Position numbers and translations under genes: made by a program
Notes under the pieces: model-generated
What the model saw: the letters and a program-made list of their open reading frames with translations, nothing else
What the model was told of the DNA's origin: nothing
Database searches by the model: none
Part shown: positions 25,167 to 34,872 of the stretch, in pieces
Position numbering within the stretch: position 1 is the stretch's first letter
Layout of the letters: every line of letters begins with the position of its first letter
Assembly (NCBI GenBank): GCA_036946625.1
Contig: JAQIIU010000002.1
Location: forward strand, 1,759,501 to 1,823,500
Source of the DNA: Methylorubrum populi
GTDB lineage: Bacteria; Pseudomonadota; Alphaproteobacteria; Rhizobiales; Beijerinckiaceae
DNA: 64,000 bases
Direction of reading: 5' to 3'

Positions 25167-26708
25167 TCAGGCCGCCCGCGCGCGTCGGCGCGGGGCCGCT
25201 TCGGCGGGGGCCTTCTCGGCGGCGAGATCCACCGCCGGCAGGGTGTCCATGCCGCGGCTCGCCGGGAAGGTGACGATCACCTCGGTGCCCTCGCGCGGCT
25301 TCGACTTGAGCTGGAAGCCGCCGCCGTGGAGATCGACCAGCCCCTTCACGATCGGCAGGCCGAGGCCGGAGCCCTGCTCGGCGGTCTTGATCGCGAGGGA
25401 GCCGCGCCCGAACGAGGACATCACCGTGCCGAGTTCGTCCTCGGGGATGCCGGGCCCGGAATCCTTGACGCTGACATATTGCCCGCCCGAGGAGGTCCAG
25501 CCGACCTTGATCGTGATCTCGCCGCCCGGCGGCGTGAACTTCACCGCGTTCGACAGGAGGTTGAGCACGATCTGGCGCAGGGCCCGCTCGTCGGCCCAGA
25601 GCCGCGGCAGGGAATCGTCGATCAGGCTGGCGAAGGTCTGGCCCTTGCTGCGGGCCCGCAGGGTCATCATGTGGCGGCATTCCTCGACCGCGTGGGCGAG
25701 CTGAACCGCCTCCTCGCTGAGGTCGTAGCGCCCGGCCTCGATGCGCGACAGGTCGAGGATCTCGTTGATCAGGTTCAGCAGGTGCATCCCGCTGTCGTGG
25801 ATGTCGGTGGCGTATTCCCGGTAGGCCGGGGCGGCGTGGGCGCCGAACACCTCGTTCTTCATCACCTCCGAGAAGCCGAGGATGGCGTTCAGGGGCGTGC
25901 GCAGTTCGTGGCTCATGGTGGCGAGGAAGCGGGATTTGGCGAGGTTCGCCTCCTCCGCCCGCCGCCGCGCCTCGTCGGAATTGGCCTTGGCCTGTTCGAG
26001 TTCGGTGAAGATCGCGTCCTTCTCCGCCCGCGACTGCAGCGTGCCGACGGCCGAGGCGTAGAGCCGGCGGGCGAGGCCGGCGAAGAACAGTTGGCTCGCC
26101 ACCGTCATTCCGACGAGGAGCATCGTGTCCATGTCGCGCGAGGACAGGAGCAGCGAGAGCGCCGCGAGCATCAGCGGCAGCAGGCCGGACAGGGCCGCGA
26201 CCGGGACGGTCGCGGCCAGCATCGTCGTCACCGCCGCGACGATGACGAGGCCGAACAGCGCGAAGGTGCGCGCCTCGGGCACGCCGGCCAGGAGCAGCAT
26301 CGCCCAGGCGAGGCTCTGGCCGGACTCCCCGGCGATGAAGACGTGGCGCCAGCGCGTGAGCGGCAGGCTGTCCGGCGCCTGACGCAGGAAGCGGCGGCTC
26401 AGGAGCGTCATCAGCGTGACGGCCGCGAGCGGCCCGGCCGACCAGGCCGCCGCGGTCACGGCGGGCACCCAGATCGAGGAGGCGCCGGCCACGACCAGCG
26501 CCAGCAACAGGAGCGGGATGCCGGCCCCGACCCGGTACTGCGCGTAGAGGCGCAGCAGCTCGGTGTCGAAGGCCCGCTCCAGGCCGCTGGTCGAAGTCAG
26601 CCGTTCGCGGACCGAGCGCATCTCGCGCGCGATGCCGCGACGCTTGGCCACCTCCTGCGAGGAGGGCCCGCGCCCGCGCTGAACCATCTCCGCTGTGAGG
26701 TCGGCCAT
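25167..26708 (-). CDS. membrane sensor histidine kinase (PleC/DivJ-like architecture)
   Basis: This protein of about 513 residues has a membrane region of six or so helices (about residues 50-210), a linker coiled coil ([24 protein letters not shown]), then HisKA and HATPase_c domains. The phospho-His is in [19 protein letters not shown]. The ATP-site boxes are [17 protein letters not shown] (N), VKDSGPGIP (G1) and [12 protein letters not shown] (G2). HisKA of this type occurs in alphaproteobacterial cell-cycle kinases of the PleC/DivJ/PdhS group. The start at ATG 26708 ([12 protein letters not shown]) excludes an unsupported upstream extension. No response-regulator gene is adjacent, so it is orphan. 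Confidence 0.88.
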   Translation of the reverse strand: MADLTAEMVQRGRGPSSQEVAKRRGIAREMRSVRERLTSTSGLERAFDTELLRLYAQYRVGAGIPLLLLALVVAGASSIWVPAVTAAAWSAGPLAAVTLMTLLSRRFLRQAPDSLPLTRWRHVFIAGESGQSLAWAMLLLAGVPEARTFALFGLVIVAAVTTMLAATVPVAALSGLLPLMLAALSLLLSSRDMDTMLLVGMTVASQLFFAGLARRLYASAVGTLQSRAEKDAIFTELEQAKANSDEARRRAEEANLAKSRFLATMSHELRTPLNAILGFSEVMKNEVFGAHAAPAYREYATDIHDSGMHLLNLINEILDLSRIEAGRYDLSEEAVQLAHAVEECRHMMTLRARSKGQTFASLIDDSLPRLWADERALRQIVLNLLSNAVKFTPPGGEITIKVGWTSSGGQYVSVKDSGPGIPEDELGTVMSSFGRGSLAIKTAEQGSGLGLPIVKGLVDLHGGGFQLKSKPREGTEVIVTFPASRGMDTLPAVDLAAEKAPAEAAPRRRARAA

Positions 26709-26901
26709 GCCAATCGGAACGCGAGGGGGGCCAGCCGTATCGCTGCGGCGCCCGGGAAGGGATCGGGGAGCCGTCAGCGTGCCTCGCGAACCGTTAAGAA
26801 GCGGCTTCGACACGCGCGCGAATTGTCTCGATCGGGGTGGGGACGGGTCCATCCCGAATTCATGTGTGCTGACGCACATCGGGAGGGGGCGCGAGGGATC
26901 A

Positions 26902-26916
26902 GAATCGGAACGATTC
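26902..26916. promoter_or_regulatory. GAATCG-GAA-CGATTC palindrome before the hydroxylase operon
   Basis: A perfect 6-3-6 palindrome (GAATCG, GAA, CGATTC) sits 20 bp upstream of the small-subunit start codon. It is well placed to block RNA polymerase or form a leader hairpin. The gene has a GGAG ribosome-binding site at 26923. The binding protein is unknown. Confidence 0.35.
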
Positions 26917-26936
26917 CAAATCCCGGAGCGCGCCCG

Positions 26937-27392
26937 ATGCCGACCCTCAACCTGAACGGCGTGGCCCGGGAGGTCGACGCCGATCCCGACATGCCCCTGC
27001 TCTGGGTGATCCGCGACCGGCTCGACATGACCGGCACCAAGTACGGCTGCGGCATCGCCCAGTGCGGCGCCTGCACCGTCCACATGGACGGCCGGCCGGT
27101 GCGATCCTGCCAGACCCGCATCGGCGACGTCGGGGAGGCCGAGATCACCACGATCGAGGGCGTCGAGGGCAAGGTGGCCGATGCGGTCAAGGCGGCCTGG
27201 CGCGGCCTCGACGTGGTCCAGTGCGGCTACTGCCAGTCCGGCCAGATCATGTCGGCCATCGGTCTGCTCAGCGACAACCCGAAGCCCAGCGACGCCGACA
27301 TCGACGGCGCCATGGACGGCAATGTCTGCCGCTGCGGCACCTACCAGCGCATCCGCGCCGCCATCCACGAAGCCGCCCGCTCGCTCGCCTGA
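26937..27392 (+). CDS. [2Fe-2S]-binding subunit of a molybdenum hydroxylase (IorA type)
   Basis: This 151-residue electron-transfer subunit carries two [2Fe-2S] clusters. The first, plant-ferredoxin-like, is [18 protein letters not shown] with Cys in the usual CxxxxCxxC spacing. The second is [12 protein letters not shown]...[12 protein letters not shown]. It belongs to the small subunit of the xanthine oxidase family, close to isoquinoline 1-oxidoreductase IorA. The gene ends 35 bp before the catalytic subunit, so the two form an operon. ATG 26937 has GGAG upstream. There is no separate FAD-subunit gene in the cluster, which fits the IorAB layout. Confidence 0.92.
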   Translation: MPTLNLNGVAREVDADPDMPLLWVIRDRLDMTGTKYGCGIAQCGACTVHMDGRPVRSCQTRIGDVGEAEITTIEGVEGKVADAVKAAWRGLDVVQCGYCQSGQIMSAIGLLSDNPKPSDADIDGAMDGNVCRCGTYQRIRAAIHEAARSLA

Positions 27393-27427
27393 GCCGCCTC
27401 GCAGCCTCTCACCATCCGGAGCCCGGC

Positions 27428-29683
27428 ATGCTCAAGCTCGATCTCACCGAAGCGCTTTCCGCCGAAGCGGTCGCCGGTTCGGCGCGAGAAAGCGCGTCGA
27501 ACCGAGACGACGTGCCCGCCCCCTCGCGGCGCGCCTTCCTCGCCGGCGCGGCGGCGGGCGCCGTGCTGCTCGCCTTCCGCCTCGACCTGAAGGGCGCCCG
27601 CGCCGCGGAAGGCTCCGACGCGCTGGCCAAGATGCCGGCCCAGCCCAACGCCTTCGTGCGGATCGCCGCCGACGACAGCGTGACGGTGACGATCAAGCAT
27701 CTCGACATGGGCCAGGGCAACACGACGGGGCTGGCCACCATCCTCGCCGACGAGCTCGACGCGGACTGGGTACAGATGCGCGTCGCCTTCGCCCTCGCCG
27801 ACGCCAAGCTCTACGCCAACGGGCTGATGGGCCCGGTGCAGGGCACCGGCGGCTCGACGGCGATCGCGAATTCGTGGTTCCAGTTGCGCAAGGCGGGTGC
27901 CGCCGCCCGCGCCATGCTGGTCTCCGCTGCGGCCGAGACGTGGGGCGTGCCGGCCGCCGAGATCACCGTCGCGAAGGGCGTCCTCGCCCACAAGTCGGGC
28001 AGGCAGGGCCGCTTCGGCGCATTTGCCGAGGCCGCCGCCGCGAAGCCGGTGCCGCAGGATCCCCGCCTGAAGTCGCCGGGCGAGTGGACGCTGATCGGCC
28101 GGCGCGTGCCGCGCATCGATTCCGCGGCCAAGACCGACGGGACCGCGATCTATTCCCTCGACATCCGCCGCCCCGGTCAGGTCACGGCGGTGGTCGCCCA
28201 CCCGCCGCGCTTCGGCGCCAGCGTGAGGCGGGTCGATTCGCAGGCCGCGCAGGGCATGCCCGGCGTTCTCGGCATCGTCGCGATCCCGACCGGCGTGGCG
28301 GTGATCGCCCGCGACACCTGGAGCGCGATGAAGGCCCGCGAGGCGCTCAAGGTCGAGTGGGACGATTCCGCCGCCGAGACCCGCTCCTCCGAGGCGATCC
28401 TGGCCGAGTATCGCGAGACCGCCAAGACGCCCGGCCTCGTCGCCTCGCAAAGAGGCGACGCCGATTCGGCCATCAAGGGCGCGGCCAAGGTGCTCGAGGC
28501 CGAGTTCTCCTTCCCCTACCTCGCCCACGCCGCCATGGAGCCCCTCAACGCCACCATCGAGCGTGCGGCGGACAGCTCGTTCGACGTCTATGCCGGCTGC
28601 CAGCTCCAGACGGTGGAGCAGGCGGTGGTGGCCGCGACGCTCGGCGTCACCCCCGACAAGGTGAGGCTGCACACGCAATGGGCCGGCGGCTCGTTCGGAC
28701 GGCGCGCCACCCCGGGCGCCGACTACTTCGCCGAGGCCGCCGCGATCGTGAAGGCCTGGGACGGCAAGGCGCCGGTCCACCTCGTCTGGACCCGCGAAGA
28801 CGACATGGCCGGCGGCTATTACCGGCCGCAGGTCTACCACACATTGCGGGCCGGGCTCGACGCCGAGGGACGGGTCACCGGCTGGCGCCACACCATGGTG
28901 GGCAAGTCGATCCTGGTCGGCTCGCCGTTCGAGGCGATGCTGGTGAAGAACGGCGTCGACGCGACCACGGTGGAGGGCGCCTCCGACACGCCCTACGCCC
29001 TGCCGGCCTACCGCTTCGAGGTCCATAACGGACGCGAGGGCGTGCCGGTCCTGTGGTGGCGCTCGGTCGGCCACACCCATACGGCCCACGTCATGGAGGT
29101 GTTCATCGACGAGCTGGCGCATGCCGCAGGGGCCGATCCGGTCGCCTACCGGCTGTCGCTGCTGACCCGGGCGCCACGTCTGTCGGGCGTGCTGCGGCTC
29201 GCCGCCGAGAAGGCGGGCTGGAGCGGGAAGTCCGCGGAGAAGGGCCGCGGCCTCGGCGTCGCCGTGCACGAATCCTTCGGCTCCTACGTGGCGATGGTCG
29301 CCGACGTGACGGCGGGCGATTCCGGCGTGCGAGTCAACCGCATCGTCGCGGCGGTCGATGTCGGCGTGGCGGTCAACCCGGACATCGTCCGCGCCCAGGT
29401 CGAGGGTGCGGTCGGCTTCGCCCTGTCCTCGGTGCTGCGCAACCGCATCACCCTGAAGGACGGCGTGGTGCAGGAGACGAATTTCGACAGCTACCAGCCG
29501 ACCCGCATCTCCGAGATGCCCCGGGTCGAGGTCCACATCGTGCCCTCCGAGGTCGCCCCGACCGGCATCGGCGAGCCCGGCGTGCCGGTGCTGGCACCCG
29601 CGATCGCCAACGCGGTCTTCACCGCGACCGGCCAGCGTCTCCGCTCCCTGCCCCTCGACCTGTCAAACCTGCGCGGAGCGTAA
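27428..29683 (+). CDS. molybdopterin-binding catalytic subunit (IorB type), Tat-exported
   Basis: This protein of about 751 residues is the catalytic subunit of a two-subunit molybdenum hydroxylase. It starts with an N-terminal Tat signal, [18 protein letters not shown] (about residues 33-50). The aldehyde oxidase/xanthine dehydrogenase molybdopterin domain follows; seen segments are [32 protein letters not shown] and the C-terminal [20 protein letters not shown]. It probably oxidises an aldehyde or an N-heterocycle in the periplasm, passing electrons through the upstream iron-sulfur subunit. Substrate and electron acceptor are not evident. Large enough for the family (700-750). Lack of a FAD subunit suggests a cytochrome or quinone acceptor. 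Confidence 0.9.
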   Translation: MLKLDLTEALSAEAVAGSARESASNRDDVPAPSRRAFLAGAAAGAVLLAFRLDLKGARAAEGSDALAKMPAQPNAFVRIAADDSVTVTIKHLDMGQGNTTGLATILADELDADWVQMRVAFALADAKLYANGLMGPVQGTGGSTAIANSWFQLRKAGAAARAMLVSAAAETWGVPAAEITVAKGVLAHKSGRQGRFGAFAEAAAAKPVPQDPRLKSPGEWTLIGRRVPRIDSAAKTDGTAIYSLDIRRPGQVTAVVAHPPRFGASVRRVDSQAAQGMPGVLGIVAIPTGVAVIARDTWSAMKAREALKVEWDDSAAETRSSEAILAEYRETAKTPGLVASQRGDADSAIKGAAKVLEAEFSFPYLAHAAMEPLNATIERAADSSFDVYAGCQLQTVEQAVVAATLGVTPDKVRLHTQWAGGSFGRRATPGADYFAEAAAIVKAWDGKAPVHLVWTREDDMAGGYYRPQVYHTLRAGLDAEGRVTGWRHTMVGKSILVGSPFEAMLVKNGVDATTVEGASDTPYALPAYRFEVHNGREGVPVLWWRSVGHTHTAHVMEVFIDELAHAAGADPVAYRLSLLTRAPRLSGVLRLAAEKAGWSGKSAEKGRGLGVAVHESFGSYVAMVADVTAGDSGVRVNRIVAAVDVGVAVNPDIVRAQVEGAVGFALSSVLRNRITLKDGVVQETNFDSYQPTRISEMPRVEVHIVPSEVAPTGIGEPGVPVLAPAIANAVFTATGQRLRSLPLDLSNLRGA

Positions 29684-29731
29684 CGCCGATCGGGACGGCT
29701 CGGTCCGCGGACCTATGCCGATGAGGGTCGG

Positions 29732-29911
29732 ATGCGGCTCGCCCTGCACCGGAGCGAGCGGGACATCGTGCGTCCGTGCGAGGAGCCGCTTCCGCAGCGG
29801 AGCGGCTTCGGCCGCGCGTTGATCGAGAAGGCCCTCCCCTACGCCCTCGACGCGCGCACGCGCTTCGAATTGGGCGAGACCACCCTGCACTGCTCCATCG
29901 ACCCGCCGCTG
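29732..29911 (+). pseudogene. remnant of an HWE-family histidine kinase C-terminus
   Basis: Residues 24-60 of this short frame read SGFGRALIEKALPYALDART and ETTLHCSIDPPL. This matches the ending of HWE-type histidine kinases, where GFG-x-x-LIE-x-x-L-x-Y is the G2-like box. The HWE ATP-binding core and all N-terminal sensor domains are absent, and the frame runs on toward repeat B4. It looks like a decayed 3' fragment left by a deletion. Family recognition rests on about 35 residues. Confidence 0.5.
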
Positions 29912-29990
29912 ACCGACCGGCGCGAATCGGCCGGTAGGAGATCCCCCCGCAAAGGGCAGCCTCGCCTGACGCGATGCACCCGCGCGTGTC

Positions 29991-30138
29991 ATACGCCATC
30001 CGGTTGATGACTTCGGCCTCTCCTGCGTCATCGCGAGGCGAAGCCGTGGCGATCCAGGGCGCGCCCTGGATCGCTTCGCGGCCGCTCGCGATGACGGAGG
30101 GGGGGGCCAAACCCGAAGCGATCAAGCGGAAACGGTAT
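29991..30138. repeat. family B repeat, copy 4 (shortened)
   Basis: ATACGCCATCCGGTTGATGA at the left and AGCGGAAACGGTAT at the right; about 148 bp, shorter than the other copies because the centre (CGCCCTTTCC...) is collapsed. It lies between the kinase remnant and the A/D/C repeat cluster. 30139-30355 is AT-richer and holds nothing recognisable. Confidence 0.8.
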
Positions 30139-30355
30139 CAGGTCGCATGGACGCGATCCCGACCTCACGGGCGCACCGCCAAGCGGTCTGCCCGCTGCGG
30201 GCTTACGCAAGGTCGCCCCATCACGCTCCCGAGAAGGGCCGCCGCGAAAGCCGTGCATCGAACAGGATTCTTTCTTTGTTATTTTCGTCGCTCGGCAGCA
30301 AAACTTCGAAGATCAAAGAGATGGCCAGGGATTAACGCTATCGTTTTGCCGACTT

Positions 30356-30463
30356 ATACCAGACGGCGACGATCCCGGCTCGTCGCCGGCTGCCGGCGCG
30401 GCGGCGGGCGTCCACCGGACGCAGGGAAGACGACCATCGGTCGGCGTCCAGGCCGCTTGGTAT
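30356..30463. repeat. family A repeat, copy 3
   Basis: ATACCAGACGGCGACG at the left and GCCGCTTGGTAT at the right, about 108 bp. It ends one base before a D element. Confidence 0.75.
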
Positions 30464-30464
30464 G

Positions 30465-30685
30465 AGAGCCTGTTTGACCGGCCGCCGTGTCTTCGTCAGG
30501 CAACGGCAAGGCGAGAGGAAGATCCTACTCCCATCCTGAACCCTCATCCTGAGGTGCCGGAGCGCAGCGGAGGCCTCGAAGGGTGCTCCAGGAATCGCAG
30601 CGGGATCTGGAGCCCCCTTCGAGGCCGCTCACGCGGCACCTCAGGATGAGGGGCGAGATGGGATCACTGCAGTCAAACAGGCTCT
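30465..30685. mobile_element. family D MITE-like element, copy 1, carrying a C element inside
   Basis: Perfect 14-bp terminal inverted repeats AGAGCCTGTTTGAC and GTCAAACAGGCTCT bound a 221-bp unit with no coding capacity. The interior contains a full family C repeat at 30541-30653. The other copy (41112-41234, 123 bp) lacks that C unit but keeps both ends and the flanking interior. No transposase is encoded, so mobility would need a protein in trans. Confidence 0.75.
30541..30653. repeat. family C repeat, copy 2, nested in element D
   Basis: CCCTCATCCTGAGGTGCC at the left and GGCACCTCAGGATGAGGG at the right, perfect inverted 18-mers. It resembles copy 1 at 13218 in both ends and the central CCTCGAAGG motif. 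Its nesting in D shows layered insertion or later loss. Confidence 0.75.
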
Positions 30686-30731
30686 GACTGACGGGGGGAT
30701 CGACGGAACCGGGAGGCGGCGCCCTCCCCGG

Positions 30732-31958
30732 CTACGCCAGCGCCCCCTCGATCATCCGCGCGATGCCGAGCGCACGGCCGTCGTCGCCGAAGCGGGCGAC
30801 CACCTGCACGCCGAGCGGCAGGCCGTCGCCGGGCACCGGGACGTTCACGCAGGGCACGCCCATCAGCGTCCAGAGCCGGTTGAAGCGCGCATCGCCCGTC
30901 GAACCGAGCCCCTTCGGCGCGCGGCCGACGCTGGAGACTGTCAGGATCGCGTCGAAGCCCGAAAACATTTCCTTGAGCAGGCGGCGCGCCCGGTGCGCGG
31001 CGCGGCGTGCGCCGTCGTAGTCGGCCGCGCCGAGATCCTGCGCCCGGTCGAGCTGGCCGCGCAGCACCGGCGGCAGGGCGTCGCGGTGGGCAGCGTATTC
31101 CCAGGCGAGCGCTTGGCGCGCCTCGAAATCCTGCACGGTCGGGTGCGCGGCCCAGGCCCGCGCCAGGGCTTCCGGCAGGACGAGGTCGCTCACCGCCGCA
31201 CCGGCCCGCTCGGCGGCCCGCGCCGCGCGGGTCAGGGCCGCGACGGCATCCGCGTCGGGGCTGCCGGCGAAGTCCTGGAGGCAGAGCGCGAGGCGCGGGC
31301 GCTCGGGCGCGGGCGCCTCGATCCCCGGCCGGTCGGCGATCAGCGCCAGCGCGTGGGCGATGTCGGCCACCGAGGCGCCGAACAGGCCCACCGTGTCGAG
31401 CGCCCAGGAGAAGGTCTTGACGCCCACCGTCGGCAGCAGCCGGAACGAGGGCTTAATCGCCGCGACCCCGCAGAAGGCCGCCGGGCGGATCACCGAGCCG
31501 CCGGTCTGCGTGCCGAACGCCAGCGGCAGCAGCCCGGCCGCGACCGCGGCAGCCGAGCCCGAGGAGGAACCGCCGGGCGTGTGGCCGGGATCGCGCGGGT
31601 TGACGGTGGCGGCGGGGTCGAGGCCGGCGAAGGCCGTGGTCGCGGTCTTGGCCAGCGGCACGGCGCCGAGCGCCCGCAGCCGCGAGACGATGGCCGCATC
31701 GGCCCGCGGGCGCCAGCCGGCATAGAGGCCGGAGCCGTACTCGGTCGCCATGTCGGCGGTGTCGATGATGTCCTTGATCCCGACCGCGATGCCGGCAAGC
31801 GGCCCGCTCTCGGGTACAGGCGCCTCGGGCGCGAGACGCAGGACTGCGCCGATGGAGGAATCGCGCTCGGCGATCCGGGCCCGCGCCGCGCGGATCGCCT
31901 CCGCCGCCGGGAGGATGCCGCCCGCGATGCGGGCGCGGGTGTCGAGGAGCGAGATCAT
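30732..31958 (-). CDS. amidase signature family enzyme
   Basis: This protein of about 408 residues is in the amidase signature family. The Ser-cisSer-Lys triad is visible: GIAVGIKDIIDTADM (Lys), GGSSSGSAAAVAAGLLP (the central signature with the cis-Ser) and TGGSVIRPAAFCG (nucleophile Ser). The start at ATG 31958 (MISLLDTRARIAGG) is chosen over an in-frame upstream start whose first 19 residues are not family-like. It is not the GatA subunit, as GatB and GatC are not adjacent. Amide substrate is unknown. It lies downstream of the D/C repeat cluster. Confidence 0.85.
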   Translation of the reverse strand: MISLLDTRARIAGGILPAAEAIRAARARIAERDSSIGAVLRLAPEAPVPESGPLAGIAVGIKDIIDTADMATEYGSGLYAGWRPRADAAIVSRLRALGAVPLAKTATTAFAGLDPAATVNPRDPGHTPGGSSSGSAAAVAAGLLPLAFGTQTGGSVIRPAAFCGVAAIKPSFRLLPTVGVKTFSWALDTVGLFGASVADIAHALALIADRPGIEAPAPERPRLALCLQDFAGSPDADAVAALTRAARAAERAGAAVSDLVLPEALARAWAAHPTVQDFEARQALAWEYAAHRDALPPVLRGQLDRAQDLGAADYDGARRAAHRARRLLKEMFSGFDAILTVSSVGRAPKGLGSTGDARFNRLWTLMGVPCVNVPVPGDGLPLGVQVVARFGDDGRALGIARMIEGALA

Positions 31959-32071
31959 GCGCTCCGACTCGGGGCCCGTATCGGATCTGTCAACAGCGCT
32001 CCATCGAGAAGCCAAGCGCGATGCGGCATCGTTAGCGGCCCGTTTACGGGGTGGTGCGCATCCTGGGCACC

Positions 32072-33076
32072 ATGTGGCGTAAAGCGTTAGCGTTCTCGGC
32101 CCTGGTGCTGTTCGGCGCGGGGCTCACGGGCTGTGCGATCAACCGGTTCGAGCGCCGGGAGGCATGGCGCGACCAGGCGGAGCAGATGTGCATCGCCCGC
32201 AAGCTCGTGCAGCCGACGGCCTACGTCTCGCTCGGCCGCGAGATCGACGGTCCCGGCCCCTGCGGCATGCAGCAGCCGTTCCGGGTCACCCGGCTCGGCA
32301 ACGGAACGGTGGCGCTCAAGCAGCGGATGACGCTCGGCTGCCCGGCGCTCGCCGAGGCCGAGGCGTGGCTCGCCGACACGATCCAGCCCGCCGCCAACCT
32401 GTATTTCGGCGTGCCGGTCGCCGAGATCAACGCGGGCTCGTATTCCTGCCGGGGCCGCAACAATCAGGTCGGCGCCAAGCTGTCGGAGCATTCCTTCGGC
32501 AACGCCGTCGACATCATGTCCTTCACGCTCGCCGACGGCCACGTCATCACCGTGAAGGGTGGCTGGCGCGGCACCGAGGCCGAGCAGGCCTTTTTGCGCG
32601 AAGTGTTCGTGGGGGCGTGCGCCCGGTTCTCGACGGTGCTGGCGCCGGGCTCCAACGTGTTCCACTACGACCACATCCACGTCGATCTGGCGATGCACGA
32701 CCCGCGCGGCCTGAAGCGCATCTGCAAGCCGCTGCTCAAGTTCGAGTCGCAGCTCACCGCGGCCGACGGCTCGCCCCGGCCGCTGGCCTCGCCTCGCCCG
32801 CCCGCGCGCCAGACCGTCCCGTCCCAGGCCCCCATCGACGTGGAGGAGGACGATCCCTACGGCATCGCACCGACCTCCGCGCGCACGACCGGCACCCGCG
32901 TCGCCCATGCGCCCGTCTCTCACGAACCCGTCTCCCATGCGCCGGCCGCTCCGGCACCCACGGCCTACACCGCGTCCCCGCCGAGCCGGCCGCGCTCTCC
33001 CGTCCCGGCCCACGACGCGGCCTACGAGCCGCTGTCGCTCGCCGCGCCGGGCCCGTCGAGCGAGCCGATCTATTGA
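32072..33076 (+). CDS. extensin-like C-terminal domain lipoprotein
   Basis: This protein of about 334 residues begins with a lipoprotein signal (ALAFSALVLFGAGLTGC; lipobox LTGC). The domain follows: CGMQQPFRVTRLGNG, LYFGVPVAEINAGSYSCRG, EHSFGNAVDIMSFTLADGHVI, ending in NVFHYDHIHVDLAMHD. These match the extensin-like (ExtensinC) family, related to peptidoglycan-active D,D-carboxypeptidase folds with metal-binding His/Asp. The C-terminal 80 residues are low-complexity, Pro/Ala/His-rich. ATG 32072 (MWRKALAFSALV) is preferred over GTG 32051. Probably a periplasmic cell-wall protein anchored in the membrane. Confidence 0.85.
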   Translation: MWRKALAFSALVLFGAGLTGCAINRFERREAWRDQAEQMCIARKLVQPTAYVSLGREIDGPGPCGMQQPFRVTRLGNGTVALKQRMTLGCPALAEAEAWLADTIQPAANLYFGVPVAEINAGSYSCRGRNNQVGAKLSEHSFGNAVDIMSFTLADGHVITVKGGWRGTEAEQAFLREVFVGACARFSTVLAPGSNVFHYDHIHVDLAMHDPRGLKRICKPLLKFESQLTAADGSPRPLASPRPPARQTVPSQAPIDVEEDDPYGIAPTSARTTGTRVAHAPVSHEPVSHAPAAPAPTAYTASPPSRPRSPVPAHDAAYEPLSLAAPGPSSEPIY

Positions 33077-33142
33077 TCCCTTCGGGGTGTGCCCGGCACA
33101 CCCCAGGGCGAGCCGAAAGCGGCGTCCGCGCCCGGTCCAAGC

Positions 33143-33170
33143 TTGACTTGGAGCGGGCGCGGCGCATCGT
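33143..33170 (+). promoter_or_regulatory. candidate sigma-70 promoter
   Basis: TTGACT (33143-33148), a 16-bp spacer and CATCGT (33165-33170). The same -35, spacer length and -10 recur at 34023 in front of the RNase T2 gene. The preceding CAAGC is shared too. Confidence 0.4.
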
Positions 33171-33255
33171 CTTTCGCCCATCCGGTGCCCGCCGCGATAC
33201 GCCCCGCAGGAGCGGCGTCGCGCCGCGGCACCCTCAACAGGCGGACCAGAGCGGC

Positions 33256-33723
33256 ATGCGCCCGAACCTTCCCCTCGCCGTCCTGGCGCTCGGCCTCGTC
33301 GCGGCCTCTTCCCTGCTGCCGGCTTACGCCCGATCGGGGCGCGAAGAGATCTCGCCGGCCGAGGAGCAGACCTTCCCCTACGACGCCGACATTCCCGGCT
33401 GCCAGGACGCCGACGTGCTGGAATCGGTCTCGACCCAGTTCGCCGAGAAGGAGGCGAAGTTCTGGAACTCGTCGCTGACGATCGTCTCCTACGAGCGGAT
33501 CGAGCGCACGGCCTGGCGGCCCTACGGCGTCGACTTCATCCCGCGCCGCTTCTGCTCGGCCCTCGCCACCACCTCGGACGGGGTGCGGCGCAAGGTCGAT
33601 TACTCGGTGCGCGAGAGCCTCGGCATCATCGGCTCGACCTGGGGCGTCGACTTCTGCGTCCACGGCCTCGACCGCAACAACGCCTACGCCTATGCCACCG
33701 CCTGCCGGATGGCCCGGCCCTGA
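33256..33723 (+). CDS. small secreted protein, unknown
   Basis: This 155-residue protein has a signal peptide (LAVLALGLVAASSLLPAYA). The mature part holds four cysteines (IPGCQDAD, RRFCSALAT, VDFCVHGLD, ATACRMA), which suggests two disulfides in the periplasm. The segment KFWNSSLTIVSYERIERTAW and the DFIPRRFCSA strand are regular, so this is a real folded domain of unknown type. A candidate promoter lies at 33143. It is transcribed in the same direction as the extensin-like gene, 179 bp apart. Confidence 0.7.
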   Translation: MRPNLPLAVLALGLVAASSLLPAYARSGREEISPAEEQTFPYDADIPGCQDADVLESVSTQFAEKEAKFWNSSLTIVSYERIERTAWRPYGVDFIPRRFCSALATTSDGVRRKVDYSVRESLGIIGSTWGVDFCVHGLDRNNAYAYATACRMARP

Positions 33724-33795
33724 CCGGGCACGGGCCCAGCGGAAGGGCTCCGAAGTCCGGTCAGCTCTGTTCCCCCTCCGGCTCATCACCGCCGT

Positions 33796-33930
33796 CATTC
33801 CGGGGCCGCGCAGCGGAACCCGGACCCGAAGGGGCGCGCCGCAGGCGGGCCATCCACCCGTGATGCGTCACCGAAGCCGGGCGGCGGGGCCAGTCGTGGA
33901 TTCCGGGCTCGCTTGTCAGCGCCCCGGAAG
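33796..33930. repeat. family G palindromic repeat
   Basis: CATTCCGGGGC near the left end and GCGCCCCGGAA at the right are inverted repeats. About 135 bp, non-coding. A shortened inverted relative lies at 17590-17640. It fills most of the gap between the small secreted protein and RNase T2, with the promoter at 34023 beyond it. Confidence 0.5.
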
Positions 33931-34022
33931 GACGATCGTCGGGTGTCGGGGTAGCCACCCCGCATCCCGAAAGCCTGTTTCGTTGACCTGGGTTCGCATC
34001 CCCGTGCCAAGCGGATGCAAGC

Positions 34023-34050
34023 TTGACTTGCAGGCCACGCCCGGCATCGT
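34023..34050 (+). promoter_or_regulatory. candidate sigma-70 promoter of the RNase T2 gene
   Basis: TTGACT (34023-34028), 16-bp spacer, CATCGT (34045-34050), matching the arrangement at 33143. It lies 32 bp from the ATG at 34082. Otherwise the gap 33724-34081 has only the G repeat. Confidence 0.4.
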
Positions 34051-34081
34051 CCCGAGGCGTCCCCGATCCCGAGTCCCGCTC

Positions 34082-34756
34082 ATGCCCCGCCTCCATCGCC
34101 TCGCCGCCCTGGCCCTCGGCCTCACCCTGGCCTCCGGCGCGCAGGCGCAGGATTTCGGCGGATTCCGCCGCGGCGGCGAGCCCGGCCGCTTCGACTTCTA
34201 CGTTCTGGCCCTCTCTTGGTCGCCGACCTACTGCGACGGCGAAGGAGCGCGCCGCGACCGCAACGGCCAATGCGCCCCGGGCCGCGGCCTCGGCTTCGTC
34301 GTCCACGGGCTATGGCCGCAACACGAGCGCGGCTTCCCCTCGAACTGCTCGGCGGCGGAGCGCCCGCTCACCTGCAACGCGGTGGAGGCCGCGGGCGAGA
34401 TCATGCCGAGCGAGGGGCTGGCCCGCCACGAGTGGCGCACCCACGGCACCTGCTCCGGCCTCGATCCGGTCGCCTACTTCAAGGCGGTGAAGACGGCCCG
34501 CGAAGCCGTGACGATCCCCGAGAGCTTCGTGAGGCCGGAGGGCGACACGCGGGCCGCACCGATCGAGATCGCCCGCCAGTTCGTGATGGCCAACAAGGGC
34601 CTGCGCCCGGACATGATGTCGGTGACCTGCCGCCGCGGCCAGTTGCAGGAGGTGCGGATCTGCTTCTCGAAGGATCTGCGCGGATTCACCCCCTGCCCCG
34701 AGGTGGCGCGCCGGAACTGCCGCGCGGGCGCGGTGGCGATCGAGACGGCGCGCTGA
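34082..34756 (+). CDS. ribonuclease T2 family enzyme, secreted
   Basis: This protein of about 224 residues has a signal peptide (AALALGLTLASGAQAQ). Both catalytic segments are intact: CAS I, FVVHGLWPQH with His75, and CAS II, RHEWRTHGTCSG with His116-Glu117 and His121. RNase T2 enzymes cleave RNA non-specifically, giving 2',3'-cyclic products, usually in the periplasm. Cysteine-rich (eight cysteines visible), as expected for a disulfide-bonded exported enzyme. It is monocistronic, with repeat B6 116 bp downstream. Confidence 0.92.
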   Translation: MPRLHRLAALALGLTLASGAQAQDFGGFRRGGEPGRFDFYVLALSWSPTYCDGEGARRDRNGQCAPGRGLGFVVHGLWPQHERGFPSNCSAAERPLTCNAVEAAGEIMPSEGLARHEWRTHGTCSGLDPVAYFKAVKTAREAVTIPESFVRPEGDTRAAPIEIARQFVMANKGLRPDMMSVTCRRGQLQEVRICFSKDLRGFTPCPEVARRNCRAGAVAIETAR

Positions 34757-34872
34757 CGCGCGAAGCACCGCCTTTTCGCTGAAGACACGGGTTTCGCCGG
34801 TTTTGGTTTTTCCGGAATCCGCATTATCTCCCGCGGTGGGGCCGGCAGGTGGCAGCCCGCCGGCCCCGTGTC

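Noticed and set aside
25326..26936. An upstream extension of the iron-sulfur subunit
   Set aside because: The extension is antisense to the histidine kinase; the family begins at ATG 26937, with its own ribosome-binding site.
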